A DNA stretch of 64,000 nucleotides from Ectobacillus ponti (GTDB lineage: Bacteria > Bacillota > Bacilli > Bacillales > Bacillaceae_G), in contig NZ_JANCLT010000001.1 in assembly GCF_024294785.1 (NCBI RefSeq), positions 1-64,000 of the forward strand. Reading direction: 5' to 3'. The notes beneath the pieces were generated by a model that was not told the origin of the DNA, ran no database searches, and saw only the letters and a list, made by a program, of their open reading frames with translations. Position 1 is the stretch's first letter, and each line of letters starts with the position of its first letter. Positions 36,644 through 44,443 of this stretch are shown in pieces. Position numbers and translations under genes: made by a program.

Positions 36644-36816
36644 AGAAAAGCGGAACCGGCTCATTCAGCCCACCGAAGGAAGGTTCCTGACCCTAAAAGG
36701 CGCTTTTTGCCTTTTTGGGGGCTGGATTCTCCCTGGCAGTGGGCTAGCCGGTGCAGCTGGACATCAAGAAAAGCGGAACCGGCTCGTCCAGCCCACCGAA
36801 GGGAGATTCTGACCAC
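36644..36816. repeat. Dispersed hairpin repeat, locus 2 (one full unit plus a partial one)
   Basis: The stretch starts AAAAGCGGAACCGGCT, has the palindromic module with TAAAAGGCGCTTTTTGCC, and then the loop box CAGCTGGACATCAAG (36753-36767). Around the loop GGGCTAGCCGGT pairs with ACCGGCT and AGCCC. It lies between the lipoprotein gene and the xerD terminator. Confidence 0.85.
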
Positions 36817-36841
36817 AAAAAAAGAGCGCTGCTACGCTCTC
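36817..36841 (-). terminator. Terminator of xerD
   Basis: On the minus strand AGAGCG and CGCTCT pair, followed by seven T. The stop codon lies within it. Confidence 0.8.
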
Positions 36842-37722
36842 GGGTGAAACTGCTTATATACATCCTTCAGCCTTGTCCGGGACACATGCGTGTAGATTTG
36901 CGTGGTGGAAATATCTGCATGCCCCAGCATTTCCTGCACCGCCCGAAGATCCGCCCCGTTCTCAAGCAGATGCGTCGCAAAGGAATGCCTGAGCGTATGC
37001 GGCGTCAGCTCCTTCTCAATGCGCGCATCGCCGGCCAAGCGCTTCAGAATCTTCCAAAATCCTTGCCGGGACAGGCGCTCGCCATGATGGTTCAGAAACA
37101 GTGCGTTCGTTGTCTTCTTCCCAGCCAGTTCACTGCGGCCGCGCTCCAAATAAGCCCGGACCGCCTCGGTCGCCAAGCCGCCAAGCGGCACAATGCGCTC
37201 CTTGCTTCCCTTTCCGATGCAGCGGACAAACCCCATGGTGAGATTCACATCCCCAAGGTCCAAGCCAATCAGTTCGGAAACCCGCAGTCCGGCTGCATAC
37301 AGCACCTCCAGCATCGCCTTGTCCCGCATGCCAAAGCCAGTGCCGGCCTTTGGCGCAGCCAATAAGGCTTCCACCTCCGCGACGCTCAGCACCTTCGGCA
37401 GCCTGCGCTCTCCCTGCGGCGTCTCAATATGAAGCGTCGGGTCATGGGCTGACAGCCGCTCCCGCAGCAGGAAATGATGAAAGGAACGAATGGACGCCAC
37501 ATGGCGGGCAATGGTTTTCGTTGATTTGCCCGCCTCCTTCAAATAGTATAGAAAGCCCAGCACATGCTGTCTCGTCACATCTGAAAAAGACGCCGCCTGC
37601 TCTACCTTCTGTATATACTTCATATAACTTTTCAGGTCACGTTCATAGGAAACAATCGTATTCTGCGAGAGCCCCTTCTCCACCAGCATAAAATGCATAA
37701 AGTCCTTCAATTGATCTTCCAA
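36832..37722 (-). CDS. xerD: Site-specific tyrosine recombinase XerD
   Basis: XerD resolves chromosome dimers at dif together with XerC. The 296 residues have the N-terminal SAM-like core-binding domain and the catalytic domain with the full set of residues: Arg in GLRVSEL, Lys in the GKGSKER hairpin, [12 protein letters not shown], and the second His plus the nucleophile Tyr in [15 protein letters not shown]. The start follows ATTGGAAG. It lies just after yqzK and fur as in B. subtilis (ripX). Confidence 0.96.
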   Translation of the reverse strand: MEDQLKDFMHFMLVEKGLSQNTIVSYERDLKSYMKYIQKVEQAASFSDVTRQHVLGFLYYLKEAGKSTKTIARHVASIRSFHHFLLRERLSAHDPTLHIETPQGERRLPKVLSVAEVEALLAAPKAGTGFGMRDKAMLEVLYAAGLRVSELIGLDLGDVNLTMGFVRCIGKGSKERIVPLGGLATEAVRAYLERGRSELAGKKTTNALFLNHHGERLSRQGFWKILKRLAGDARIEKELTPHTLRHSFATHLLENGADLRAVQEMLGHADISTTQIYTHVSRTRLKDVYKQFHPRA

Positions 37723-37728
37723 TCGCCA

Positions 37729-37959
37729 CTACTCCCCATTTTCATAGAAGAATACAAGCCGGTGCATCCAGTTCTCCTCCTCCGGCTGCACCGGGCCCGA
37801 TACCTCCTCCACCGTTTCGCCTGACGGCTTATCATACCGGTGATAGCTTTGGTATTCCTCATTTACCCATAGTATAGCGAAATAGAACAAAACCGTACAA
37901 CCCGTAAACAAAATAAATACCTTTACGACATCAAACATGACTCTTGCCGCTTGTCGCAT
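37729..37959 (-). CDS. yqzK: DUF4227 small membrane protein YqzK
   Basis: The 76-residue protein has one membrane segment (VFILFTGCTVLFYFAILWV) followed by a short charged domain (EEYQSYHRYDKPSGE) and an aromatic end (MHRLVFFYENGE). This matches YqzK, found between fur and xerD in Bacillus. Its function is unknown. AGGACGAG precedes the ATG. It is seven bases from xerD and probably cotranscribed with it. Confidence 0.85.
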   Translation of the reverse strand: MRQAARVMFDVVKVFILFTGCTVLFYFAILWVNEEYQSYHRYDKPSGETVEEVSGPVQPEEENWMHRLVFFYENGE

Positions 37960-38040
37960 ACTCGTCCTCCGTTGTCCATGATTTTGGCGGGACAGCCTCT
38001 GTTACAAGATATGCCAAGCTTTACAGGCTTTATACATAAC

Positions 38041-38071
38041 AAAAAAACCTTTTCCGCTTTTGGAAAAGGTT
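38041..38071 (-). terminator. Terminator of fur
   Basis: On the minus strand AACCTTTTCC and GGAAAAGGTT form a perfect stem followed by TTTTT. Confidence 0.9.
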
Positions 38072-38531
38072 ATTGCTCTTTTGTTTGTTCTTCCTTCTCA
38101 AGACAGTTCCGGCATGTTCCATAAAAGGACAAACGGTGATCCTTCACCCGGAATCTCCAGTTTTGCTCGACCTTCCGTTCTACCTCGCCAAGCAGATCCT
38201 CTTGAATTTCCTCCACGTCGCCGCATTCCGTGCAAATGAGGTGATGGTGGAACCGGGATGCCCCTTCCTGCCGCAGGTCGTAGCGTGAAACTCCGTCACC
38301 GAAGTTAATTTTATCAACTATCTTTAACTCCGTTAATAATTCCAGCGTGCGATACACTGTTGCAAGTCCGATCTCTGGCGATTTTTCTTTTACTAGGAGG
38401 TACACGTCTTCCGCACTCAGATGATCTTCTTCATTTTCCAGCAGCACGCGGACCGTCGCCTCACGCTGCGGCGTCAGCTTATAGCTGGCGGCATGCAATT
38501 GCTTCTTAATACGTTCAAGTCTATCTTCCAT
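38070..38531 (-). CDS. fur: Ferric uptake regulator
   Basis: Fur represses iron-uptake genes when loaded with Fe(II). The 153 residues show the winged helix (YKLTPQREATVRVLLENEED, then ATVYRTLELLTELKIVDKIN), the metal site HHHLICTECGDVEE, and a second zinc pair in FYGTCRNCLEKEE. The ATG at 38531 follows GGAGGG by ten bases. It lies between spoIIM and yqzK-xerD as in B. subtilis. Related proteins are PerR and Zur; position and sequence favour Fur. Confidence 0.93.
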   Translation of the reverse strand: MEDRLERIKKQLHAASYKLTPQREATVRVLLENEEDHLSAEDVYLLVKEKSPEIGLATVYRTLELLTELKIVDKINFGDGVSRYDLRQEGASRFHHHLICTECGDVEEIQEDLLGEVERKVEQNWRFRVKDHRLSFYGTCRNCLEKEEQTKEQ

Positions 38532-38636
38532 TCGGCTATTTCCCTCCCTCGCCACTCTTCTACCATTATATCAAAAGAAGGGAGTGTGTCAAAAGGAAAT
38601 AATAAAAGTCAGCTAAAAATTGCTTTTATATAATAA

Positions 38637-39284
38637 TTATTTTTGTTTAATAACTTCAATTACATTTTTCATCAGCGCTGGCGACATGTAAGCTTCCACC
38701 CCAGAGGCAAGCGCGGCGGCCAGTCCGACTATACAAAAGCAAATGGTATAGCGTGCAAACAACGGAAGCAGCGGTTCATGCAGCCGGCGGATGAATTGAT
38801 GCCGGATCATGCGCAGCGAAAAGCTGACGGCAATCGTCGTCATGACAATAACAGCCGGAATCATAATCAAGTTTTGCGGCAGGACGGATACAAATGCGAG
38901 CAGGAAGCCGTTCCAGCCAAGCTGATGCACCAAGAAACCAACCGTAAAGCCGACCATGACCCCTTTGGCAAACAACAGAATGAAAATAATCGGCAGCCCA
39001 ATGATGGAGATGCCAAGAATCCATAGAAACCCAATATATTTCAAATGGGAGAAGTAGCTTTGCCGGAACATCTCCCCCCCATCTGCAAACTTCCCCTCCG
39101 ACACTTGTCCAAAAAAACGGTTTAAGTAGAAATATAAGTCTTGCTTCTGGCTATCCTGCAAGCTATTGACAAGCACTGCGCCAAAGATGACTCCCATCAG
39201 CAGCAGTACAGACACGAACAAATAGAGTGACATATTTTCCTGTATATGCTGAGCCGCGCGATCCCGCCAGGACATTTTCCTCAT
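38637..39284 (-). CDS. spoIIM: Stage II sporulation protein M
   Basis: SpoIIM is the membrane anchor of the SpoIID-SpoIIM-SpoIIP complex that thins septal peptidoglycan and drives engulfment. The 215 residues have about five membrane segments, with GVIFGAVLVNSLQDSQKQDL and GVMVGFTVGFLVHQLGWNGF conserved. The start codon follows AGGAGAG. It sits upstream of fur as in B. subtilis and is expected to be a sigma-E gene. A repeat array lies on its other side. Confidence 0.94.
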   Translation of the reverse strand: MRKMSWRDRAAQHIQENMSLYLFVSVLLLMGVIFGAVLVNSLQDSQKQDLYFYLNRFFGQVSEGKFADGGEMFRQSYFSHLKYIGFLWILGISIIGLPIIFILLFAKGVMVGFTVGFLVHQLGWNGFLLAFVSVLPQNLIMIPAVIVMTTIAVSFSLRMIRHQFIRRLHEPLLPLFARYTICFCIVGLAAALASGVEAYMSPALMKNVIEVIKQK

Positions 39285-39344
39285 ACTCCGCTCTCCTTCC
39301 TTTCCCTCTACTAGATTCTATGAAAGAGATAAGAGAGTATGCCA

Positions 39345-39620
39345 CGAAAAGCGAAAGCAGCCCGTTTAGCCATCCGAAGGGAGGTTTTGACACCTAAAAG
39401 GCGCTTTTGCCTTTTATGGTGTCAAAACCTCCCTGGCAGATGGCTGGCTGCTGCAGCTGGACATCAAGAAAAGCGAAAGCAGCCCGTTTAGCCATCCGAA
39501 GGGAGGTTCTGACACCTAAAAGGCGCTTTTTGCCTTTTATGGTGTCAGAACCTCCCTGGCAGTGGGCTAGCCGGTGCAGCTGGACACCAAGAAAAGCGAA
39601 ACCGGCTCGTTCCGCCCGCA
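39345..39620. repeat. Dispersed hairpin repeat, locus 3 (two full units plus a partial one)
   Basis: Unit A (about 39346-39469) and unit B (about 39470-39593) are head-to-tail copies of about 124 bases, and a third begins at 39594. Each has GGGAGGTT and AACCTCCC flanking TAAAAGGCGCTTTT. The loop box CAGCTGGACA(T/C)CAAG follows each. The arms around the two loops differ (ATGGC-GGCTGCT with AGCAGCC-GCCAT; GGGCTAGCCGGT with ACCGGCT-GCCC) but pair in both cases. The rest of the gap to 39744 shows no gene. Confidence 0.9.
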
Positions 39621-39744
39621 CAAGCAAGGAAAATCTCCGCCTAAATACATTGAAAAAAGGACTTTACCTTTGATACACTTGAAGAAAAGCAGGATCGGGC
39701 GCCCGGTGTCCAGACGAATATACTGCTGCATAAGGGGGTACATA

Positions 39745-40314
39745 ATGAGTATTTTGCTGCTTGATTTCCCAGCCATGTTCCAAACAGAGAGATTGCAAGT
39801 ACGCAAGCCGTTTCCCGGCGATGGGGCGGAACTGTATGAGGCTGTGCGCGAGTCCGTCAGCCATCTGCGTCCTTGGCTTCCCATTCCGGAACAGATCAGC
39901 TCTGAAGAACAGGCCGAACAGCTCGTGCGGGAGGAGCATGCGCGTTTTTTGCTGCGGGAGCAGCTCTCCTTTCACATCTATGAAAAGGACAGCGGCCAAT
40001 TGCTTGGGGCGATTTCCCTTATCCCGACAAACTGGGATATCCCAAAGTTTGAACTGCGTTTTTGGACACACAGCCGTTATACAAGAAAAGGATATATGGA
40101 GGAAGCGGTGCGCGGGGCCGTCCAGTTCGCCTTCTTCAAGCTCAGAGCCAAGCGGTTGGAGATCCGCTGTGATTCTCTGAACGAAGCGGCCTGCAGCCTG
40201 GCGGCCAAGCTGGGCTTTGCCCTGGAAGGCGTGCTGCGCAACGACCGGCTGGCTCCTGATACAAACGAGCTGCGCCATACAAGTGTATATGCCAAAACAG
40301 ACGAAAACCGATAA
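39745..40314 (+). CDS. GNAT-family N-acetyltransferase (RimJ/RimL type)
   Basis: The 189-residue protein has the RimJ/RimL pattern TERLQVRKPFPGDGAELYEA, the strand FELRFWTHSRYTRKGYMEEA with the acetyl-CoA loop, and RLEIRCDSLNEAACSLAAKL near the end. It probably acetylates an N-terminal amine or a small molecule; the target is not known. The ATG at 39745 follows GGGGG. It is convergent with nudF over a shared terminator. Confidence 0.88.
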   Translation: MSILLLDFPAMFQTERLQVRKPFPGDGAELYEAVRESVSHLRPWLPIPEQISSEEQAEQLVREEHARFLLREQLSFHIYEKDSGQLLGAISLIPTNWDIPKFELRFWTHSRYTRKGYMEEAVRGAVQFAFFKLRAKRLEIRCDSLNEAACSLAAKLGFALEGVLRNDRLAPDTNELRHTSVYAKTDENR

Positions 40315-40334
40315 GCTGCGCTTATCGGTTTTTC
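40303..40334. terminator. Two-way terminator between the GNAT gene and nudF
   Basis: AAAACCGATAAGC and GCTTATCGGTTTTT form a perfect stem with a three-base loop. Confidence 0.9.
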
Positions 40335-40870
40335 AGCTGCAGATGCTGAATGGCCAAAAGTGTCTTCGCATCGTGGATGCGCTGTGCCTGAACCAGCTCC
40401 TGCGCCTCCTCAAGCGTTACCTCCAGCAGCTCCACGAACTCATCCTCATCCAAATCGGCCTTCTGCTCCAGCTTCCGCAGTCCGACAGCCTCATACAAGT
40501 ACACAAGCTCATCAGCAAAGCCCGGTGATGTATAGAAGGAGGCGATCAGCTTCATCTCGTCGCACCCGTATCCTGTTTCCTCTTCCAGTTCACGCACAGC
40601 TGTTGCCTCGGGTGCTTCGCCCGGCTCCAGCTTGCCGGCCGGAATTTCCACCAGAAGCTTCTCCATTGCCTTGCGGTATTGCTCCACAAGAATCAGCTTC
40701 CCTTCCTCTGTCACCGCAATGACCGCAACCGCACCCGGATGCTTGACCAGTTCCCGCTTGCTTACCGCGCCGTTCGGCAGCAGCACCTCATCCACACGCA
40801 CCTGAATGACGCGGCCATTCAGCACCGGCTGTGTCGAAAGTGTTTTTTCTTCAAATTTGCTCATGCCCAT
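40322..40870 (-). CDS. nudF: ADP-ribose pyrophosphatase (Nudix)
   Basis: NudF hydrolyses ADP-ribose to AMP and ribose 5-phosphate. The Nudix box is complete: GKLEPGEAPEATAVRELEEE followed by TGY. The upstream strand KHPGAVAVIAVTEEGKLILV and the downstream ASFYTSPGFADELVYLYEA match B. subtilis NudF. Two starts are possible, 40870 (GGAG four bases away) and 40864 (ten bases). It is divergent from mciZ, the same arrangement as in B. subtilis. Confidence 0.93.
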   Translation of the reverse strand: MGMSKFEEKTLSTQPVLNGRVIQVRVDEVLLPNGAVSKRELVKHPGAVAVIAVTEEGKLILVEQYRKAMEKLLVEIPAGKLEPGEAPEATAVRELEEETGYGCDEMKLIASFYTSPGFADELVYLYEAVGLRKLEQKADLDEDEFVELLEVTLEEAQELVQAQRIHDAKTLLAIQHLQLKNR

Positions 40871-40902
40871 TCAACTCCTCGTTCTATTTGCGCAGCCTGT
40901 CA

Positions 40903-40910
40903 CATACATT
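40903..40910 (+). promoter_or_regulatory. Possible sigma-E -10 box upstream of mciZ
   Basis: CATACATT fits the sigma-E -10 consensus and lies 30 bases before the mciZ start. TCTATTT, 13 bases upstream, is a poor -35. mciZ of B. subtilis is a mother-cell gene. Confidence 0.4.
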
Positions 40911-40940
40911 CTACCACAATCTGCTAAGGAGGAGCGCGGG

Positions 40941-41075
40941 ATGAAAATATATGTCTTTCCGAATCGCATTGTCATGGCGGGAAAAGCATGGGAGATTCGA
41001 AACAAGCTGAGAGAATACAGCAAAGCCTACAAGACTGTGGCAGAATGGATGGAAGCGGCCTCGGCCTCCAAGTAA
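40941..41075 (+). CDS. mciZ: MciZ, mother-cell inhibitor of FtsZ
   Basis: The 44-residue peptide reads MKIYVFPNRIVMAGKAWEIR and continues NKLREYSKAYKTVAEWMEA. The core GKAWEIRxKLREY is the MciZ signature: B. subtilis MciZ is about 40 residues long, binds the C-terminal domain of FtsZ and caps filaments so that a sporulating mother cell does not form a second Z ring. GGAGG lies ten bases before the ATG. The position between nudF and yqkF is conserved. Similarity is strong in the helical middle and weak at the ends. Confidence 0.9.
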   Translation: MKIYVFPNRIVMAGKAWEIRNKLREYSKAYKTVAEWMEAASASK

Positions 41076-41131
41076 AGCATTTGTCTTTCTTCTCCCTCAC
41101 CCCTTACAATATGGGAAAAGGAGGCGTTTTT

Positions 41132-42040
41132 ATGAAGAAACGACAACTGGGAACATCTGACCTGTACGTCAGTGAGGTCGGGCTCGGCTGCATGTCGCTG
41201 GGCACGGACGAGCAGCATGCGGTGTCCCTCATCCACGCTGCTTTGGAACAGGGCATCAACTATTTGGACACTGCTGACTTGTATGATTACGGCATGAATG
41301 AGGCATTCGTGGGCAAAGCCCTAAAGGGGCGGCGCGATCAGGCGATATTGGCGACAAAGGTCGGCAACCGCTGGACAGAAGCGAAGGACAGCTGGTATTG
41401 GGACCCATCAAAGGCTTATATCAAAGAGGAAGTGAAGGAAAGCCTGCGCCGGCTTGGCACAGACTATATCGATCTCTATCAGCTGCACGGGGGCACGATG
41501 GAAGACAATATGGATGAGGCGATTGAGGCGTTTGAAGAGCTGAAGAAGGAAGGAATCATCCGCCATTACGGCATTTCCTCCATCCGGCCAAATGTCATTC
41601 GCGAGTATGCCAAGCGCTCCGGCATTGTCAGCGTGATGATGGAATACAGCATTTTAAATCGGCGGCCCGAAGAATGGTTTCCGCTTTTGCAGGAGCACGG
41701 CATCAGCGTTATCGCACGCGGACCGCTGGCCAAGGGGCTGCTGACAGACCGCTATGAGCAAAAGCTTTCCGGCGGCAAAGGCTATTTGTCCTACAGCCAC
41801 GAGGAGCTGGCGCAGGTGCTGCCGCATATCCGGGAAACTGCTCCCGGCAGGCCGCTTGGCGAGACCGCCATTCAATATTGTCTCCACAGCCAGACAGTCG
41901 CGGCTGTCATTCCTGGAGCAAGCTCACTGGAGCAGCTGCTGCAAAATGCCGCAGCAGGCAAAGCTGAGCCGCTTGCACAAGAGGAGTACGCGGCGATTCA
42001 GGCAGGAACAAGGGCAGACAAATATGAATTGCACCGCTGA
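41132..42040 (+). CDS. yqkF: Aldo/keto reductase YqkF
   Basis: The 302-residue AKR barrel protein uses NADPH to reduce carbonyls. It has the catalytic-region motifs GINYLDTADLYDYGMNEAFV, LATKVGNRW and YIDLYQLHGG, followed by GISSIRPNVIREYAKRSG. The sequence matches YqkF more closely than the two AKR proteins downstream. AAAGGAGG precedes the ATG. It lies next to mciZ. The natural substrate is unknown. Confidence 0.92.
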   Translation: MKKRQLGTSDLYVSEVGLGCMSLGTDEQHAVSLIHAALEQGINYLDTADLYDYGMNEAFVGKALKGRRDQAILATKVGNRWTEAKDSWYWDPSKAYIKEEVKESLRRLGTDYIDLYQLHGGTMEDNMDEAIEAFEELKKEGIIRHYGISSIRPNVIREYAKRSGIVSVMMEYSILNRRPEEWFPLLQEHGISVIARGPLAKGLLTDRYEQKLSGGKGYLSYSHEELAQVLPHIRETAPGRPLGETAIQYCLHSQTVAAVIPGASSLEQLLQNAAAGKAEPLAQEEYAAIQAGTRADKYELHR

Positions 42041-42045
42041 ATGGG

Positions 42046-42074
42046 ACAAGGGGCCGGCCAGCCCCTTGCTTTCT
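42046..42074 (+). terminator. Terminator of yqkF
   Basis: CAAGGGGC and GCCCCTTG form a strong stem around a six-base loop, with CTTTCTGTC after it. Confidence 0.7.
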
Positions 42075-42159
42075 GTCTTCGGCATGGAAGGTTGGATCCG
42101 ACACTTTCTTCGTTGTATCTGCAGCAGTTCCGCGCTTATATAAAATTAGGCTGATTTGC

Positions 42160-42993
42160 TCACATTGTATCGTACTTCTCCGGGTTTGTGCCCACGCGCC
42201 TGCCGCAATCGAGCGCATCAATACGAGCCATGTCCCCAGCCGACAGCTCAAAGTCAAAAATACGGCTGTTTTCCACGATACGCGCCGGTGTCACAGACTT
42301 GGGAATGGTCACAATGCCGCTTTGCAAATCCCAGCGCAGCACGACCTGCGCCGGCGTTTTCCCATGCTTCCCGGCAATATCCCGGATGGTTTCGTGCTCA
42401 AAAATTTCGCCGCCACGCATCAGCGGGCTCCAGGCCTCCACCTGAATCCCCTGCTTCTTACAATACTCCCGCAGCTCCTGCTGCGCCAGCATCGGATGCA
42501 GCTCCACCTGATTCACCATCGGCGGGATTTGGCAGTGGGCCAGCAGTTCCTCGAGATGGTGCTGATGGAAGTTGGAAACGCCAATGGCACGGACATAGCC
42601 CTCCTCGCACAGCTTCTCCAGGGCGCGGTATGTTTCTGCATATTTGCCGCGCACCGGCCAGTGGATCAGGTATAGGTCCACATAGTCTGTCCCCAGCTTG
42701 CGCCGGCTTTCCTCAAAGGCGCGCAGCGTTTCCTCGTAGCCTTGATCGTCGTTCCACACCTTGGTTGTGAGGAACAACTCCTCCCGGGACATGCCGGACT
42801 CCCGAATGGCCTCCCCCACTCCAGCTTCGTTTTCATACACCGCCGCCGTGTCAATGGATACATAGCCTGCCTCAAGAGCAGTGCGCACCGCCCGCTTCAC
42901 CTCTTCTCCCTCTGCAGCCTTCCATACACCAAGGCCGAACCACGGCATATGAATGCCGTTGCGTAATACAGTCGTTGCCTTTACATCATGCAT
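42160..42993 (-). CDS. Aldo/keto reductase (YtbE/YvgN type)
   Basis: The 277-residue NADPH-dependent reductase belongs to the AKR5 group. Motifs are [20 protein letters not shown] (catalytic Asp and Tyr), LTTKVWNDDQG (Lys), VDLYLIHWPVRGKY (His) and [18 protein letters not shown]. Family members detoxify aldehydes such as methylglyoxal; this is an inference for the present protein. It is a close paralogue of the next gene. GAGGTGATAGC precedes the ATG. Confidence 0.91.
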   Translation of the reverse strand: MHDVKATTVLRNGIHMPWFGLGVWKAAEGEEVKRAVRTALEAGYVSIDTAAVYENEAGVGEAIRESGMSREELFLTTKVWNDDQGYEETLRAFEESRRKLGTDYVDLYLIHWPVRGKYAETYRALEKLCEEGYVRAIGVSNFHQHHLEELLAHCQIPPMVNQVELHPMLAQQELREYCKKQGIQVEAWSPLMRGGEIFEHETIRDIAGKHGKTPAQVVLRWDLQSGIVTIPKSVTPARIVENSRIFDFELSAGDMARIDALDCGRRVGTNPEKYDTM

Positions 42994-43020
42994 GCTATCA
43001 CCTCGCCATTAGCATCAGAA

Positions 43021-43055
43021 AAACGAAAAGCGCTTATGCAAGCGCTCCCGTTTTT
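43021..43055 (-). terminator. Terminator of the second AKR gene
   Basis: On the minus strand AGCGCTT and AAGCGCT pair around GCAT, with T-rich flanks. Confidence 0.75.
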
Positions 43056-43878
43056 AGAAATTGAAGTTGTCAGGATCTGCGCCGACGCGGCGGTTCTCAT
43101 TCAAGGCATCGATTTGCGCCATCTCTTCGGCAGACAGCTCAAAGTCGAAGATGTTCAAGTTTTCCTGAATGCGGGATGGCGTCACAGACTTTGGAATGGT
43201 CACAATGCCGCTTTGAATATCCCAGCGCAGCACAACCTGTGCAGGTGTCTTGCCATGCTTTTCGGCAATCGCACGGAGTGTTTCATTCTCGAAAATGCCG
43301 CCGCCCTGCATCAGCGGGCTCCAGGCCTCTACGGCAATGCCGTGCTGCTGGCAGAAGGAGCGGATTTCCGTTTGAGACAGGCGGGGATGCAGTTCAATTT
43401 GGTTGACTGCCGGCACCACAGATGTATGGGCCATTAAGTCTTCCAGATGGTGGATATGGAAATTGGATACGCCGATGGCGCGCACGCGTCCGTCCGCATA
43501 CAGCTTTTCCAATGCACGGTATGTATCAATGTACTTCCCCTTCACCGGCCAGTGCACGAGATACAAGTCCACATAGTCGAGCCCAAGCTTTTCCAGGCTT
43601 GTCTCAAATGCCTGCAGCGTTGATTCATAGCCCTGGTCGCTGTTCCATACCTTTGTCGTGATGAACAGCTCTTCACGCGGCACACCGGACTCACGGATGG
43701 CTTCGCCGACACCTGATTCGTTTTGGTATACGGCAGCCGTGTCGATAGACCGGTATCCGGCAGCCAGCGCCGCCTTCACTGCTGTCTTTACTTCCTCGCC
43801 ATCCTTTGCCTTCCATACACCAAGACCCACCACCGGCATTTGCAAGCCGTTATTCAGCGTAATTACTGGAGCAGTCAT
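43054..43878 (-). CDS. Aldo/keto reductase (YtbE/YvgN type)
   Basis: The 274-residue protein resembles the previous one along its whole length: [53 protein letters not shown] and [14 protein letters not shown]. The pair came from tandem duplication, but each has its own terminator or gap, so they may be regulated apart. The probable role is aldehyde reduction. The ATG has GGAGGAAGCA upstream. It is read in the same direction as yqkE. Confidence 0.91.
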   Translation of the reverse strand: MTAPVITLNNGLQMPVVGLGVWKAKDGEEVKTAVKAALAAGYRSIDTAAVYQNESGVGEAIRESGVPREELFITTKVWNSDQGYESTLQAFETSLEKLGLDYVDLYLVHWPVKGKYIDTYRALEKLYADGRVRAIGVSNFHIHHLEDLMAHTSVVPAVNQIELHPRLSQTEIRSFCQQHGIAVEAWSPLMQGGGIFENETLRAIAEKHGKTPAQVVLRWDIQSGIVTIPKSVTPSRIQENLNIFDFELSAEEMAQIDALNENRRVGADPDNFNF

Positions 43879-43971
43879 TTTGCTTCCTCCTTCATCATGA
43901 AACCAATTTCTTTTTCATTTAACCAAGAATATGGAAGAAAAGTCAAAGGAAATGACTGCTCCCGATGCGGC

Positions 43972-44223
43972 TTATTTGAATTCGCGCCAGGATAAGCCGC
44001 TTTCGTTCAACAGCTCTTCAAAGGATTTATTTTTCTCGCGCTCCCGGGCTTCGCGCTTTTTGCGCTCCAGCTCCTCCTGCTGTTTCTTTTCATCGCGTTC
44101 CTGCAGCTCCTTCTGCTTTTGCTTCAGCTGCTTCACCAAGTCCTGGTTCAGCACATCCGCCAGGCTGCTCTTTTCCTTCTCAGCCTTCGGCGCCGGCATG
44201 GCCTGCTTCTTTTTCTTTGCCAT
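43972..44223 (-). CDS. yqkE: DUF3886 protein YqkE
   Basis: The 83-residue protein is highly charged and probably a coiled coil: lysine-rich start (MAKKKKQAMPAPKAEKEKSS), then LKQKQKELQERDEKKQQEEL, and a conserved end NKSFEELLNESGLSWREFK that identifies YqkE. The function is unknown. The ATG at 44223 follows AAGGAGGGG; an extension to 44280 has no ribosome site. It lies in the yqk cluster as in B. subtilis. Confidence 0.87.
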   Translation of the reverse strand: MAKKKKQAMPAPKAEKEKSSLADVLNQDLVKQLKQKQKELQERDEKKQQEELERKKREAREREKNKSFEELLNESGLSWREFK

Positions 44224-44443
44224 TGCAAACCCCTCCTTTTTTACCAGCTTTATTATACCATACGCTTTCTGTTTCACCATTTGGAGAAAGCGTTAAGCGA
44301 GATAACCTTCTATTATGCTGCAACAATAAAAGAAAAACAATTGTAAATATTTTTAAGAATGCAAAATTATGTAGAATCCTGTCTCCTAATCTATTACAAT
44401 GAAACCGTAAGAAGGGAACATGATAGAGATAGGGGGAAATGAT

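Noticed and set aside
39345-39620. Could the tandem units be a CRISPR array?
   Set aside because: Units of about 124 bases are near-identical over their whole length with no unique spacers, and no cas genes are near.
39394-39627. Open frame of 77 codons on the minus strand inside repeat locus 3
   Set aside because: It arises only because two repeat units are in frame; its sequence (FLDVQL, CQGG, TIKGK) is the translated repeat.
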